Origin: Agrocybe praecox
Lineage: Eukaryota > Basidiomycota > Agaricomycetes > Agaricales > Agrocybaceae
DNA length: 16,551 bases
Assembly: GCA_964017145.1 (NCBI GenBank)
Contig: CAXHKQ010000247.1
Location: 1-16,551 of the forward strand
Direction of reading: 5' to 3'
The notes below the pieces were generated by a model. That model was not told the origin of the DNA, did not search any database, and saw only the letters and a list, made by a program, of their open reading frames with translations. A program made the translations under genes and the position numbers. This document shows, piece after piece, positions 1-8,284 of the stretch. The first letter of the stretch is position 1, and each line of letters starts with the position of its first letter.

Positions 1-1246
1 AGCAAAGTTAATTCTAAGGAATAATTGTGAATTATACTTACAAAAATTTCGAGCTTAAGCCCCTTTAAAGTTGATATTCACATAGTTTCATCATAGGAGC
101 ACCGTCTACAACTTGACCGCGATACCAATTAGACCTAACTTCAAAACTAGAGCCCTGAACACAATTGTGCGAAATTTCATTGGCCACAAATGATTCCAAG
201 ACCTCTTCAGAGGCTATGAATAGACTTATTCTCACAATTCCAAATGTAACATGTTCGTAAGGCCTGGACGTGAGTCAAAGACAAGTTTTCATTTCATTAG
301 CACATATTTTGTTGAAGAAAGTCCTTGATTATTTGCAGTGATTATCTGATTACCTGCCACCTATGTGCAGGGAGAACAAGTTATTCAATCCAAAGAGCAT
401 AACTTCTATGTTTATAACATTAGGATGACAATTTTTTTCAAATGATTAGACTTTAGCCCGATCAACATTTTACGATTAATTATGCATGTTTGAACTTGAT
501 ATTTTTGGCCCTGCAGCTTATATTCCGGGAAAATATGCAAATTCGTTCAATTTGTACCACCACACTAAAAGCCACTGTCAGTATCACTAGTTAATAGAAC
601 TTTAGAGCCCCTCGCAATTTTTTAAATATTAAGTTCATGTCATCATAACGTTTTATTAAAACAAAACTCATATAATTCGAACCATTAGGTCTCTACCTCT
701 ACAAATTGTTGAAAATACACATGTGACTGACTATGTTCTTCTTGCATATTAAAAAATACACTTTGAGGTTCATGTATAGATATCTCATGTCATTATGATG
801 TGAGGCTTTTGCAATTTTATATGCATGTTACGAAAGAAAGGAAATGCCCGAATGCCAAATTTTAGCTTCATCAGACATTTGGTTTGAAAGTTACAGCTGC
901 TCAAAGTTTAATGCTGAGCATTGAACCCCTTTAATATTACGAGCCCTTGCGCATTGAAATAAATATACTCTACTCGTACTGGTATGATCCCAAAAATATA
1001 GTTTTTAAAAAATGGAAACAGAAATACTACTTTCGTGCTCGACTCTACTTTAGTGCGAACGTCGTGAAATGCTTTCTCGCGATGTCGCGCATCTCTCTCG
1101 TTTAGTGATTGTGGTGATCAGAAAGTCGAACTCAATATTTAAAACGTTCTAATTTGTGCTATAAAATAAAACATAGAAATACAATCTTTCTGATTCGAAA
1201 TAGTTCATATTCATGCAAAATTCATCCATAATCATTGTTCCCCCAG
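1..1246. other. AT-rich non-coding DNA, probably intron of 5'-nucleotidase copy A
   Basis: I see no coding exon or recognisable repeat in this stretch. It is AT-rich and stop-rich in all frames. Because the exon beginning at 1247 starts mid-protein behind a splice acceptor, this stretch is best read as intron whose 5' exon lies to the left of the window. Confidence 0.6.
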
Positions 1247-1720
1247 TGCATGGTCGAATGGTGGACCGAGTCGTCGCGCTCCTACAGCGGCTTCCCTCTG
1301 GACCCCGCCGAAATCAAAGAGTCGGCGCGCATCGATCGCGGCTGCCTGCGCGACGGCACGCACGACCTCTTCTACCGCCTGAGCTCCAGTCGCGTCCCGA
1401 TTCTCGTGTTCAGCGCCGGCATCGGCGACACGGTCGCAGCGATTCTGCGCGAGGCGAACCTGATGCTGTGGCCAACCGTGCACGTCGTCTCGAATTTCCT
1501 GCGCTGGAAGGAGGGCGGTGTCGTCAATGGCTTCGACACGGAGCGCATGATCCATGTGTTCAACAAGAACGAGACGGCGCTGGAGGGCACGTCGTACGCG
1601 GACGAGGTGCTGGACCGGACGAGCATCATTGTGATGGGCGACTCGCTGGGCGATGCGGGCATGGCGACGGGCAGCTCGCAGGCGGCGCATGTGCTGAAGA
1701 TTGGCTTCTTGGCCGATGAG
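1247..1720 (+). CDS. cN-IIIB: Cytosolic 5'-nucleotidase III family, copy A, penultimate exon (partial gene)
   Basis: Internal exon of 158 codons, phase 0 at both ends, between an acceptor (CCCCAG, 1241-1246) and a donor (GAG|GTGAGT, 1720/1721). It reads CMVEWWTESSRSYSG, the family's MVEWW segment, then the HAD motif II region VLVFSAGIGD, the motif III lysine in HVFNKNE, and motif IV VMGDSLGD that binds Mg2+. Order and spacing match cN-III enzymes, which dephosphorylate CMP/UMP or 7-methyl-GMP in the cytosol. The N-terminal DFDxT nucleophile motif is missing and should lie in exons to the left. Upstream non-ATG starts near 1213-1235 fall in the intron and are not real. The subtype (pyrimidine- or m7GMP-specific) cannot be told from sequence alone. 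The exon is far more GC-rich than its flanks. No frameshift or stop is seen, so the gene looks functional. Confidence 0.9.
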
Positions 1721-2895
1721 GTGAGTTTTGGACATTTGCTATTGCCATGTGTTAGCCTACCGCTTAACTCTCATCGACCGTTCGAAAAAAAAAAACTTAC
1801 GAATCCGCCGTTGGGGTCTAAATAGACCCCAATCGGAAACGACCTGAAATATGCACACATTCGAGTCGCGGTTTTTACACGTGAAAGTAGACAAAAAATA
1901 TACGTGTGTCAGGATTTTTGCAATTGCTACCTGTGGCGGAAGATATGAGCAGTTCAAGGCAAATTGGTGATTTTTTAGACCCCAACGGAGGATTTGTAAG
2001 TTTTTTTTTTGTAAATCCCACTAGCGACATCTAACGGTGGTGATGAATATTTCATTTTAAAAGAGCATTCCAAAGATCTTTATAGCCAAAGTATCAGCTC
2101 GTATCGATAAACCGTTTTCTGTAGTCATTCAAAGTAGGAGAATCGAGAATTAGGGTCGATTTAGACCCCAACGGCGGGTGTTGAAAGATAATTTATCCTT
2201 TTTCATTCGTTTTCCATTCGACGACTTTTGGATGATGATTTTGGTGCAATTTTGACTTTAAATGCTGCACATACCACAACACTTTTGGAACCGGTTTTTC
2301 CTGCATATTATATAACAGGCTTCAACGAGTACCCCGTCATACATAAAACATGCGTTTTGTAAATTACTCCTGGTCGACCAACGACTTATGATAGTCACTG
2401 TATTTTATGTATGGTTGTCGCGTTGACAGCGATCGCGATAGACTAAATAGTCTAAATGGAATTGTTCGAATATTCATGTTTTTTGTCTTTGCATATATAC
2501 AATTTATTATTTATTTGTATCAGTTATTCGCAAGGCCCGGGCAAATTTCCTATACAATTTACAGTACATTTGTATCCAAGAATTCGCTTCACGTTTTAGT
2601 CACGTCACATTTCAGCCACAATTGTTTGGTCCTAAAACATATTTTTTTTAAACTCTGAAGTTTAGTGCTAGAGCTAGAGAAGAAATATCGAATGTATTGA
2701 CTCTCATGGCTTTGTAGTTTATTCCGAATATATTCGAGTATTTTTATAAAAGCTCCCGTGCGATTCCGGCTTAAGAAGGTTTCACTTTATAATCAATTCG
2801 AAAAACGTTAAACAAAATCAGTTAAAATGTTTGTAATTCATTTTTGATAAAATCGACTCTTTCTCTAACTTGACCGCTTCGCGTTTCGCCCGCAG
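1721..2895 (+). other. Final intron of copy A
   Basis: GT at 1721-1722 and AG at 2894-2895 bound a 1175-bp phase-0 intron; joining the exons gives GFLADE|DETNLRLYEDAFD, which matches the family across the junction. It contains an inverted-repeat element (1785-2010) and a related third motif copy at 2160-2178. The rest is AT-rich with no gene. Confidence 0.85.
1785..2010. repeat. Short inverted-repeat element (MITE-like) in intron of copy A
   Basis: The arms 1785-1823 and 1971-2010 are inverted copies: an A/T homopolymer run, then CTTACRAATCCKCCG, then TTGGGGTCTA. The left arm runs straight into a perfect 10-bp palindrome (TTGGGGTCTA-AA-TAGACCCCAA, 1811-1832). A further direct copy of the core TTTAGACCCCAACGGCGG lies at 2160-2178. 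No coding capacity and no convincing target-site duplication beyond the homopolymers. It could be a small non-autonomous DNA transposon or a fold-back repeat. Confidence 0.55.
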
Positions 2896-3006
2896 GACGA
2901 GACCAATCTGCGGCTGTACGAGGACGCCTTCGACATTGTGCTGGTCGACGACCAGAGCATGGACGTGCCGCTGGCGATCGTCGATCACATCATCAAAGTG
3001 CAGTAG
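2896..3006 (+). CDS. cN-IIIB: Cytosolic 5'-nucleotidase III family, copy A, last exon
   Basis: The acceptor CCCGCAG (2889-2895) opens a 36-codon exon ending in TAG at 3004-3006. It encodes DETNLRLYEDAFD, then IVLVDDQSMDVPLAIVDHI, equivalent to the C-terminal DSYDIVLVQDES-type helix/strand that closes the HAD core in this family. It is phase 0 and joins exon 1247-1720 cleanly. It resembles the last exon of copy B at 3503-3387, which supports their paralogy and a shared intron position. Confidence 0.9.
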   Translation, partial: DETNLRLYEDAFDIVLVDDQSMDVPLAIVDHIIKVQ

Positions 3007-3240
3007 GTAGGTTAAGAAGGCCAGACAACCATCAGACCCAAAGGCAGCCGCCCCCCCCCCCCAAACAGACGATACTCGAGATTTTCGACCATATATCCCA
3101 ATCATTTGTATCGCCAGCAATATATTCATACGTACATAGAGATATTCGGACAATGGCCAATCGAGACGGACAACCCGTCGCCACCGTTCAGTGTTGAATG
3201 CGTACATGTGTGTATGTGTGATGGTTTTGTTGACAAAAAG
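3007..3240 (+). other. Probable 3' UTR of copy A
   Basis: It runs from the stop codon to the AATAAA at 3241. It contains a pure C run of about a dozen bases near 3051-3062 and no convincing reading frame. Confidence 0.55.
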
Positions 3241-3246
3241 AATAAA
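3241..3246 (+). terminator. Poly(A) signal AATAAA of copy A
   Basis: First canonical AATAAA after the stop codon of copy A, 235 nt downstream. Cleavage would be expected about 10-30 nt further on, just short of the opposing signal of copy B. Confidence 0.6.
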
Positions 3247-3304
3247 CAATTTTCACCAAGCACAAAAAAACACATCGATATTCGAAAACGAATGTATAGC
3301 AAAA

Positions 3305-3310
3305 TTTATT
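3305..3310 (-). terminator. Poly(A) signal AATAAA of copy B
   Basis: TTTATT on the + strand is AATAAA on the - strand, 77 nt after copy B's stop codon. Only 58 bp separate it from the copy A signal facing it. Confidence 0.55.
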
Positions 3311-3386
3311 TACTTTATAATATAGAGATCAACTTCGTCCTAGAGAGTAACGCTTATCGAAATGGGTTCGCGTTCACACGGTTCGA

Positions 3387-3503
3387 TCACGTTTCCGCCG
3401 CTCTGCTGATGCGCTCCAGTATCGCACGCGGCACGTCCATGGTCTGGTCGTCTACCAGTACGATGTCGAAATGATCCATGAACACTTCTAGGTTTTCGTC
3501 GAA
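3387..3503 (-). CDS. cN-IIIB: Cytosolic 5'-nucleotidase III family, copy B, last exon
   Basis: On the - strand an acceptor (TTTTACATCGCAG, 3516-3504) precedes a phase-0 exon of 38 codons plus TGA (3389-3387). It reads FDENLEVFMDHFD, then IVLVDDQTMDVPRAILERI, closely matching the C-terminus of copy A and of the family. It completes the protein begun at 9322. The intron between the two exons (3504-8284) is 4.8 kb, against 1.2 kb in copy A, because of transposon insertions. Confidence 0.88.
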   Translation of the reverse strand, partial: FDENLEVFMDHFDIVLVDDQTMDVPRAILERISRAAET

Positions 3504-3640
3504 CTGCGATGTAAAAAAAAAACAGAATCACGTCTTGAAATATCGAAAATACGATTTTGTTTGAATTTCAGACGAGAACAAACATTTAAGTTCTTATTGA
3601 TTTTGTAAGTGCTTCAAGTCGTCTGAGTGGTACAGTTTTA

Positions 3641-3737
3641 CCCGGAAGTTAAGGTAAAATCCCTTTTTTCTGTTCATCCTACAGAACATTTGTAACTACG
3701 ATTATGCGTCACGTTTTTGTACGATAAAAATGAACTA
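3641..3737 (+). repeat. Repeat X, copy 1, left part
   Basis: It begins CCCGGAAGTTAAGG and matches 16079-16177 base for base with few differences (shared stretch around CTGTTCATCCTACAGAACAT). It stops at the TA where the mariner is inserted. The repeat family is not recognised. Confidence 0.75.
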
Positions 3738-3820
3738 ACAGTTAGTCCGGAAAGTCCGTGCCGTTTGGTAGTAGGACACATTTTTTAGATGAAAATATTT
3801 GTGAATAGTCAACATAGTTT
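3738..3820 (+). repeat. Mariner terminal inverted repeat, left
   Basis: About 80 bp, imperfectly complementary to 6700-6782. The outer 22 bp are almost perfect; similarity then continues with scattered mismatches. The inner limit is approximate. Confidence 0.85.
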
Positions 3821-3843
3821 TATCAGAGAACGATACTATGAAT

Positions 3844-3912
3844 TCAGCTATCTTCCAAATTTTCGATATCCTTCGTATAGAACGATTTCTTTTTTGCCTC
3901 AAAATATGCCTT
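3844..3912 (-). pseudogene. Mariner transposase relic, C-terminal piece
   Basis: On the - strand it reads AYFEAKKKSFYTKDIENLE followed by TGA (3846-3844), matching the AYFE..KxFY..GIxxLxxR tail of mariner transposases. It is separated from the rest of the relic (5846-6600) by the 1.9-kb insertion 3919-5833 and ends in a premature stop. Confidence 0.75.
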
Positions 3913-3961
3913 TTTTATGGAATACTAGCGGCTTCGCCGCCAGCGTCCGCCGCCGATGACA

Positions 3962-4568
3962 ACACAAATTAATTTGATTCGAAAGTGCATTACAAAATAA
4001 ATAACACGGGACCAAAATGTTATTCCGGTGTAGAGAGGTTTCCGGTTTAGGGAGGTTTCGGCTTGGAGAGGTTCCACTGTACCAAAAAACCATTTGATTA
4101 TAACACTCATTTCAAAATAAATCGCACGGGACCTAAATTTTGATTTGATGTGAAGAGGTTATGCGAGGTTCCCACTGTGGCAAAAATAATTTGATTATGT
4201 TTAAAGAGGTGTAGAGAATTTTCCGGCTTAGGGAAGTTTCCACTGCACAACACTGTCCAAAATATTTGATCAAAATTGCATAACAAAATTATTTGCTCGG
4301 GACCAACAATATTTTCCGATCTAGAGAAGGTCTTGGTTTAGGCTAGTTCCACTGTGGCAAAAATAATTTGATTAAAAATCACAAAATAATTCCACGGGAC
4401 CATAATGTTTTTTCGGTGTAGAGAGGATCCACTTTACAGAAACCGCATTGATCAAAAAGTGCATTACAAAATGAATGGCACTAAATTAAAATTGTGTTCC
4501 GGTGTAGAGAGGTTTCCGGCTCAGGATGTTCCTGCTTGAAGAGTTAGAGAGGTTCCACTGTACAACAA
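3962..4568. repeat. Degenerate minisatellite, about five units of roughly 100-170 bp
   Basis: Recurring blocks are AAGTGCATTACAAAATAAAT, then CACGGGACC (4007, 4127, 4298, 4395 and a weaker one near 4477), then TTCCGGTGTAGAGAGGTTTCCGG and GAGGTTCCACTGTAC, then AATAATTTGATTA. The GAGAGGTTTCCGG block is itself a short sub-repeat. Spacing is irregular, so units have suffered deletions. Confidence 0.8.
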
Positions 4569-4772
4569 ATCGGCCAGATAGTTCCATTATCATCATCACC
4601 ACTGTGCATTGTCTTGTGCGTTTAAACCTCAACATAAATATGATCATTATCCTAAGGTGCATTTAGTCTCGTTTGAGTGTATGCGTGTTATGCAATGCAC
4701 CACATTGTCTACAATCATCCGCATTTTCCTGCGTGTCTGGTAATTATATTCCGAATTAAACGACAGAAATTG

Positions 4773-4879
4773 TGCACACAAACTCCCACACACACACACA
4801 CACACATACACACACTCACACACACATACTCACACACATACACACACACATACACAAACATACTCACACATGCACACAT
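4773..4879. repeat. CA microsatellite, interrupted
   Basis: Mostly (CA)n with TA, CT and TG interruptions. It generates His/Thr-rich and Val/Cys-rich open frames on the two strands, which are not genes. Confidence 0.95.
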
Positions 4880-5170
4880 GAGTGTTTGTTGCTGTTCAGT
4901 GTCATCAATGCCTATTGGTTTTTGCATTGCGAATTCTTTGTATGTCTGTATCCGTGTGAAGTTAATTCGTGTTTCTCGTGCTGCACATTACTCGATAACG
5001 GTGCAATGTATATGACCAAATTAAAGCCTATAACCATCTCAAAGGTTGGGCGCACACGTATACAAAGTATAACACACATGTGATCTAACTAACGGTTCTT
5101 TCAGTATTAGTTAACAAAGAAGCAGAAGTTTGTGCTTTATGTATTAAGATAGCCAGCCCAGCGAGCTACC

Positions 5171-5290
5171 TACAATTGTGCATGGTCATACTTTGGGTCA
5201 TCACCCACTCAACAGACTTCATTTCATACTAATCGGAAAACACTTTCAAAAGTTATGCGCATTACAAATATTTTGACAAAAACTATATTT
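5171..5290 (+). repeat. Direct repeat, copy 1
   Basis: Shares about 110 bp of diverged sequence with 5586-5705, including GCATGGTCATACTTTGGGTC and AAAGTTATGCGCATTACAAA. An additional short motif GCTAATGGGTTAACA occurs nearby at about 5308 and 5427. Confidence 0.65.
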
Positions 5291-5585
5291 GTATTTTTTT
5301 ATGTCGCTAATGGGTTAACATGTACTAACAATACTGAACAACCTTTTCGCGGTATCGATACCAAAAAATATGTCAAAATCGACCAAACACACTCATTTTG
5401 TTGATGCGCTCAAGAACTTGCTGGCGCTAATGGGTTAACAATAACATTCAAATCTTAGTTGACTTATGGTCGACATATGTGCCAATTTTCATTACATATG
5501 GTTCGCTGGACGTCGTGCAATGATGCGAAAACGACATATCACAAAGATTATCATAAACATAGAAAGCGCCCTCTATCGGAATCAC

Positions 5586-5705
5586 CTGTAATTATGCATG
5601 GGCATACTTTGGGTCAGCACCCACACAACACATTTTATTGCACCCCGATTGAAGGTTACGTTCTAAAGTTATACGCATAACAAATATTCCGACGATAACG
5701 CCATC
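5586..5705 (+). repeat. Direct repeat, copy 2
   Basis: Diverged partner of 5171-5290 (GCATGGGCATACTTTGGGTC, AAAGTTATACGCATAACAAA). Both copies lie within the insertion 3919-5833. Confidence 0.65.
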
Positions 5706-5845
5706 TACAGGCATTTTCCGGAATTTCAACACGTACGAACACAGCTTAGAACAATACAAACATAACGCAGGTTGTTTCACGACAATCGGATGAACCGTTT
5801 GGGCGTGATGCTACTACATACATAGACCATTCATTTTTATATAAT

Positions 5846-6600
5846 AGATATCTTTCATCGCTACCAAGTCTCTTTCCAGCGATAATATTTCTGAGGTTTG
5901 AAAACAGGAAATAGTCAATAAGAGCCATATCCGGATAATGCCGAGAATAAGGTCTCAATTCATAGCTCTTTTCTTAGATTTTTGCCAACGTTTTTATTCA
6001 CATGTGAAACAGTTTATATTGCCTTGGTGAAACAGCACATTTGAACTCGCCCTGTGAAGCGTTTCTTGTCCATTTTTAACGTCAGAGGCTCAAACATTCA
6101 ATTTATCAGGCTGTGTTTATTTTCTTTCCTTTTTCAGTATGCCAATAGGAAATAATCCTTCTGAGTCTCAATATATAGACGTTTTCCGATTGCAGGGTTT
6201 TTGTGAACTATGAGAGGCTTTATCCCTCATTGTTCACTCAAATGACTACCAATTCGACTTCGGAAGTGGTCATGGTGTCATGAAACATCCATTGTCACAA
6301 ATGTATAAAAAAGTAGCTTAACCTCGTTCGATCTGCCCAAAACACTTATCAGTAATAACACCACGAATACATTTTGGTCGATTTTGAGGTCGCGCGGCAT
6401 ACATTTTGCAAAGAGCTATTGCATATCCAAGAACATATCCAAGAAAAATTCAAACATTTTTTAAATTTTCTATAGGGTATCATAGATTTTTAACAACCGT
6501 CCTCTCCGGTCTTCCGGCCTTAATTTGTGGATTTATAGATGTTTTCGTCTGTAAGTGCCACATTTGGGCGTCTATTACGCGCATCAATTTCGGTATCCAA
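5846..6600 (-). pseudogene. Mariner transposase relic, main part
   Basis: Read on the - strand with several frame changes, the order of mariner landmarks is kept: RRPNVALTDENI (6573-6538, the GRPxxxTxENI linker after the DNA-binding domain), FVTMD (6301-6287, the first catalytic Asp region), DSEGL (the WDxxG region), VLFHQGN (6038-6018, second catalytic motif HQDNA with Asp changed to Gly), and PYSRHYPDMALIDYFLF followed by LRNIIAGKRLGSDE (about 5955-5850, third catalytic region). Stops and frameshifts abound, so it is dead. Family assignment rests on motif order, not a search. Confidence 0.8.
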
Positions 6601-6699
6601 ATGGCCAGTAAGGAAATTTGTACAAAATCGCGAACATTGTTTTTGGCTGGGGCCAAACCCAGATAACATTTTCTGAAGAAATGGCTCGAATCTGGAACT

Positions 6700-6782
6700 A
6701 TTTGATGTTGAATACTCATAATTATTTTCATCTAAATAATGTGTCCTTCTAGTAAACGATACGGACTTTCCGGATTAACTGT
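6700..6782 (-). repeat. Mariner terminal inverted repeat, right
   Basis: Inverted partner of 3738-3820; ends GGATTAACTGT followed by the duplicated TA at 6783-6784. Confidence 0.85.
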
Positions 6783-6784
6783 TA

Positions 6785-7098
6785 TACTTTGTATCCCCCT
6801 TTTCCCCCATTTATGCCCCTTCTTAGACTCTTTTCGCCTTTGTCCCCTTATTCCCACTATTTATAGACCCTTTTTATACTTTATCGGCCCTTTAAAAACT
6901 GCAAGTTTTCATCTAATTGCACACTGTTGAATGTTGATATAAAAAAACGATAATAAGTTCTTAAAAAAAAATATAAATATTTTTGCAAATTTCTCTAAAA
7001 ATATACAAAACATGTAATGCGACCAGTATTATCCTAGCTTATGATGGCTTATGGCGATAATTTCATAAAGAACCAATTTCACGTTGTCTTAACCCATT
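6785..7098 (+). repeat. Repeat X, copy 1, right part
   Basis: Continues the repeat interrupted at 3737. It aligns with 16178-16551: a pyrimidine-rich CCCTTTTT-type tract, then TTTTCATCTAATTGCA.ACT, an A-rich stretch, ATGTAATGCG and TTTCACGNNGTCTT. The right limit is at least about 7098 and cannot be fixed because the other copy runs off the window. Confidence 0.75.
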
Positions 7099-8284
7099 TT
7101 GATGAAATATCATCGATAAATTATGGTTTTCAGACTATTTTTTCATGTTTTTAGACCTTATTCACTGTTTTTAGTTTTTTAGCCACTATTTTAGGGTCCT
7201 AAAACGTACTATTTTGGGCCTGTAATAGGTGGACATTATGCGAAGCACGAAATTGAAAGCAATGAGCCAAACATTGGACTCACCTTGTGTGTGAATGTTC
7301 AGTAGTGAACATCCAACTGAACGTATAACTCTTCATATACATATCAGGTTCATACCTATGATCGTGCACTTTTTACTAAGAAGGTTTTAGATAGTTGTAG
7401 AGTCGAAGTCAAAATAATTCAAACACATTTTTTTGTAGTTTGGACTTTTAGGAACAATATGCAATCGATAATATTGTCAATATCCGGAACATGGGCCTTC
7501 TAATAGTTCTTGGAAAATATCATGTTTGGTGTCGGAAAACTACATTCTGCGGACATTGTCGAATGTCGTCTGTGTGGATCTGACTTTATATGAGAAAAAT
7601 ATAATTCACATGGAAAGTATTCATGATGTCTTTCCACGTCAGGATATCAAGGAATATCAATCGAAAAATAATCAGGGACCCTAAAATTCAACAAAATATG
7701 TAACTGTAAAATTCGACTTTTCAGGGCCCCAGGTGAAATGTGTCAATAATTTTTTCTTGTAATGAATATTTCTCACAAACATGCTCATTTCATGGAAAAT
7801 AAGTTTCACCTCATGAGTAGTGTTATCCATTTATTTAACGATTGAAAATTAACATATTTCTCAGTACAAATCGCCAGTATAGGAATTGTACTGCAATGCG
7901 TGTCTCAAAATGTTCAACTGTTAACCGACAACAAATGACGTTCAAGAATTGAATAAAAATGCATGCGGCTAACTCATAATACATGAATGCATGAAATATA
8001 AAACAAATTAGGTCGATGAGTCTCGCCCTTGCGGAGCACCGCTTAGACTTTCATGAAATCATCGAATTTGACTCCATGCATGGTTTTCCTCGGTGGACCG
8101 AGTATTAATGGGGCCAGGTGTATGAAAAATGGCAGAGTGATGCCTGAGATGTATATTTAGCGATTAGAGAAAATTCGAATTGAATATATTGAACCGTTGT
8201 CCAGTGACGAGCCTTCAATGTTCATTAATATGGTGCACTCTCATGGGTATTAACCTAGTATACTCCACCCACACATACACTCAC
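7099..8284. other. AT-rich intronic DNA, nothing recognised
   Basis: No exon, transposase or tandem repeat could be supported. A pyrimidine-rich patch continues near 7140-7200, and a small palindrome (ATGTTCA-GTAG-TGAACAT) lies near 7293-7311. Confidence 0.5.

Larger units (their letters stand above)
3919..5833. mobile_element. Unclassified insertion inside the mariner
   Basis: It splits the transposase relic between the segments SDERYLLY and AYFEAK. TTTTTAT flanks both sides (3912-3918 and 5834-5840), a likely target-site duplication though low in complexity. The left end starts GGAATACTAGCGGCTTCGCC; the right end read on the - strand starts TGAATGGTCTATGTATG and contains CCCAAACGGTTCATCCGAT. 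I see no terminal inverted repeats, no LTRs and no coding region. It carries a minisatellite, a CA microsatellite and an internal duplication. The family is unknown. Confidence 0.6.
3738..6782 (-). mobile_element. Degraded mariner-family DNA transposon
   Basis: Inverted termini begin ACAGTTARTCCGGAAAGTCCG and stay similar for about 80 bp (3738-3820 against 6782-6700, including GGACACATT and ATTTAGATGAAAAT). TA lies on both sides (3736-3737 and 6783-6784). The uninterrupted sequence GAAC-TA-TACTTT exists in the second Repeat X copy at 16172-16183, confirming the exact boundaries and the TA duplication typical of Tc1/mariner. A decayed antisense transposase lies inside. At 3045 bp it is longer than a usual mariner of about 1.3 kb because of the internal insertion 3919-5833. 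Confidence 0.9.
3504..8284 (-). other. Final intron of copy B, filled with nested transposons
   Basis: Bounded on the - strand by donor GTGAGT (8284-8279) and acceptor CAG (3506-3504), phase 0, at the same protein position as the intron of copy A. It holds Repeat X, a mariner inside it and a further insertion inside the mariner. No host exon is needed or seen within it. Confidence 0.8.

Noticed and set aside
2407..2658. 83-aa hydrophobic frame in the copy A intron
   Set aside because: AT-rich codon content typical of random intron sequence; no start context or conservation visible.
3106..3474. 122-aa frame on the + strand across the gap between the two genes
   Set aside because: Runs through 3' UTRs and antisense to copy B's last exon; no similarity to known proteins.
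4677..5083. Open frames rich in His/Thr or Cys/Val
   Set aside because: Translation of the CA microsatellite in different frames.
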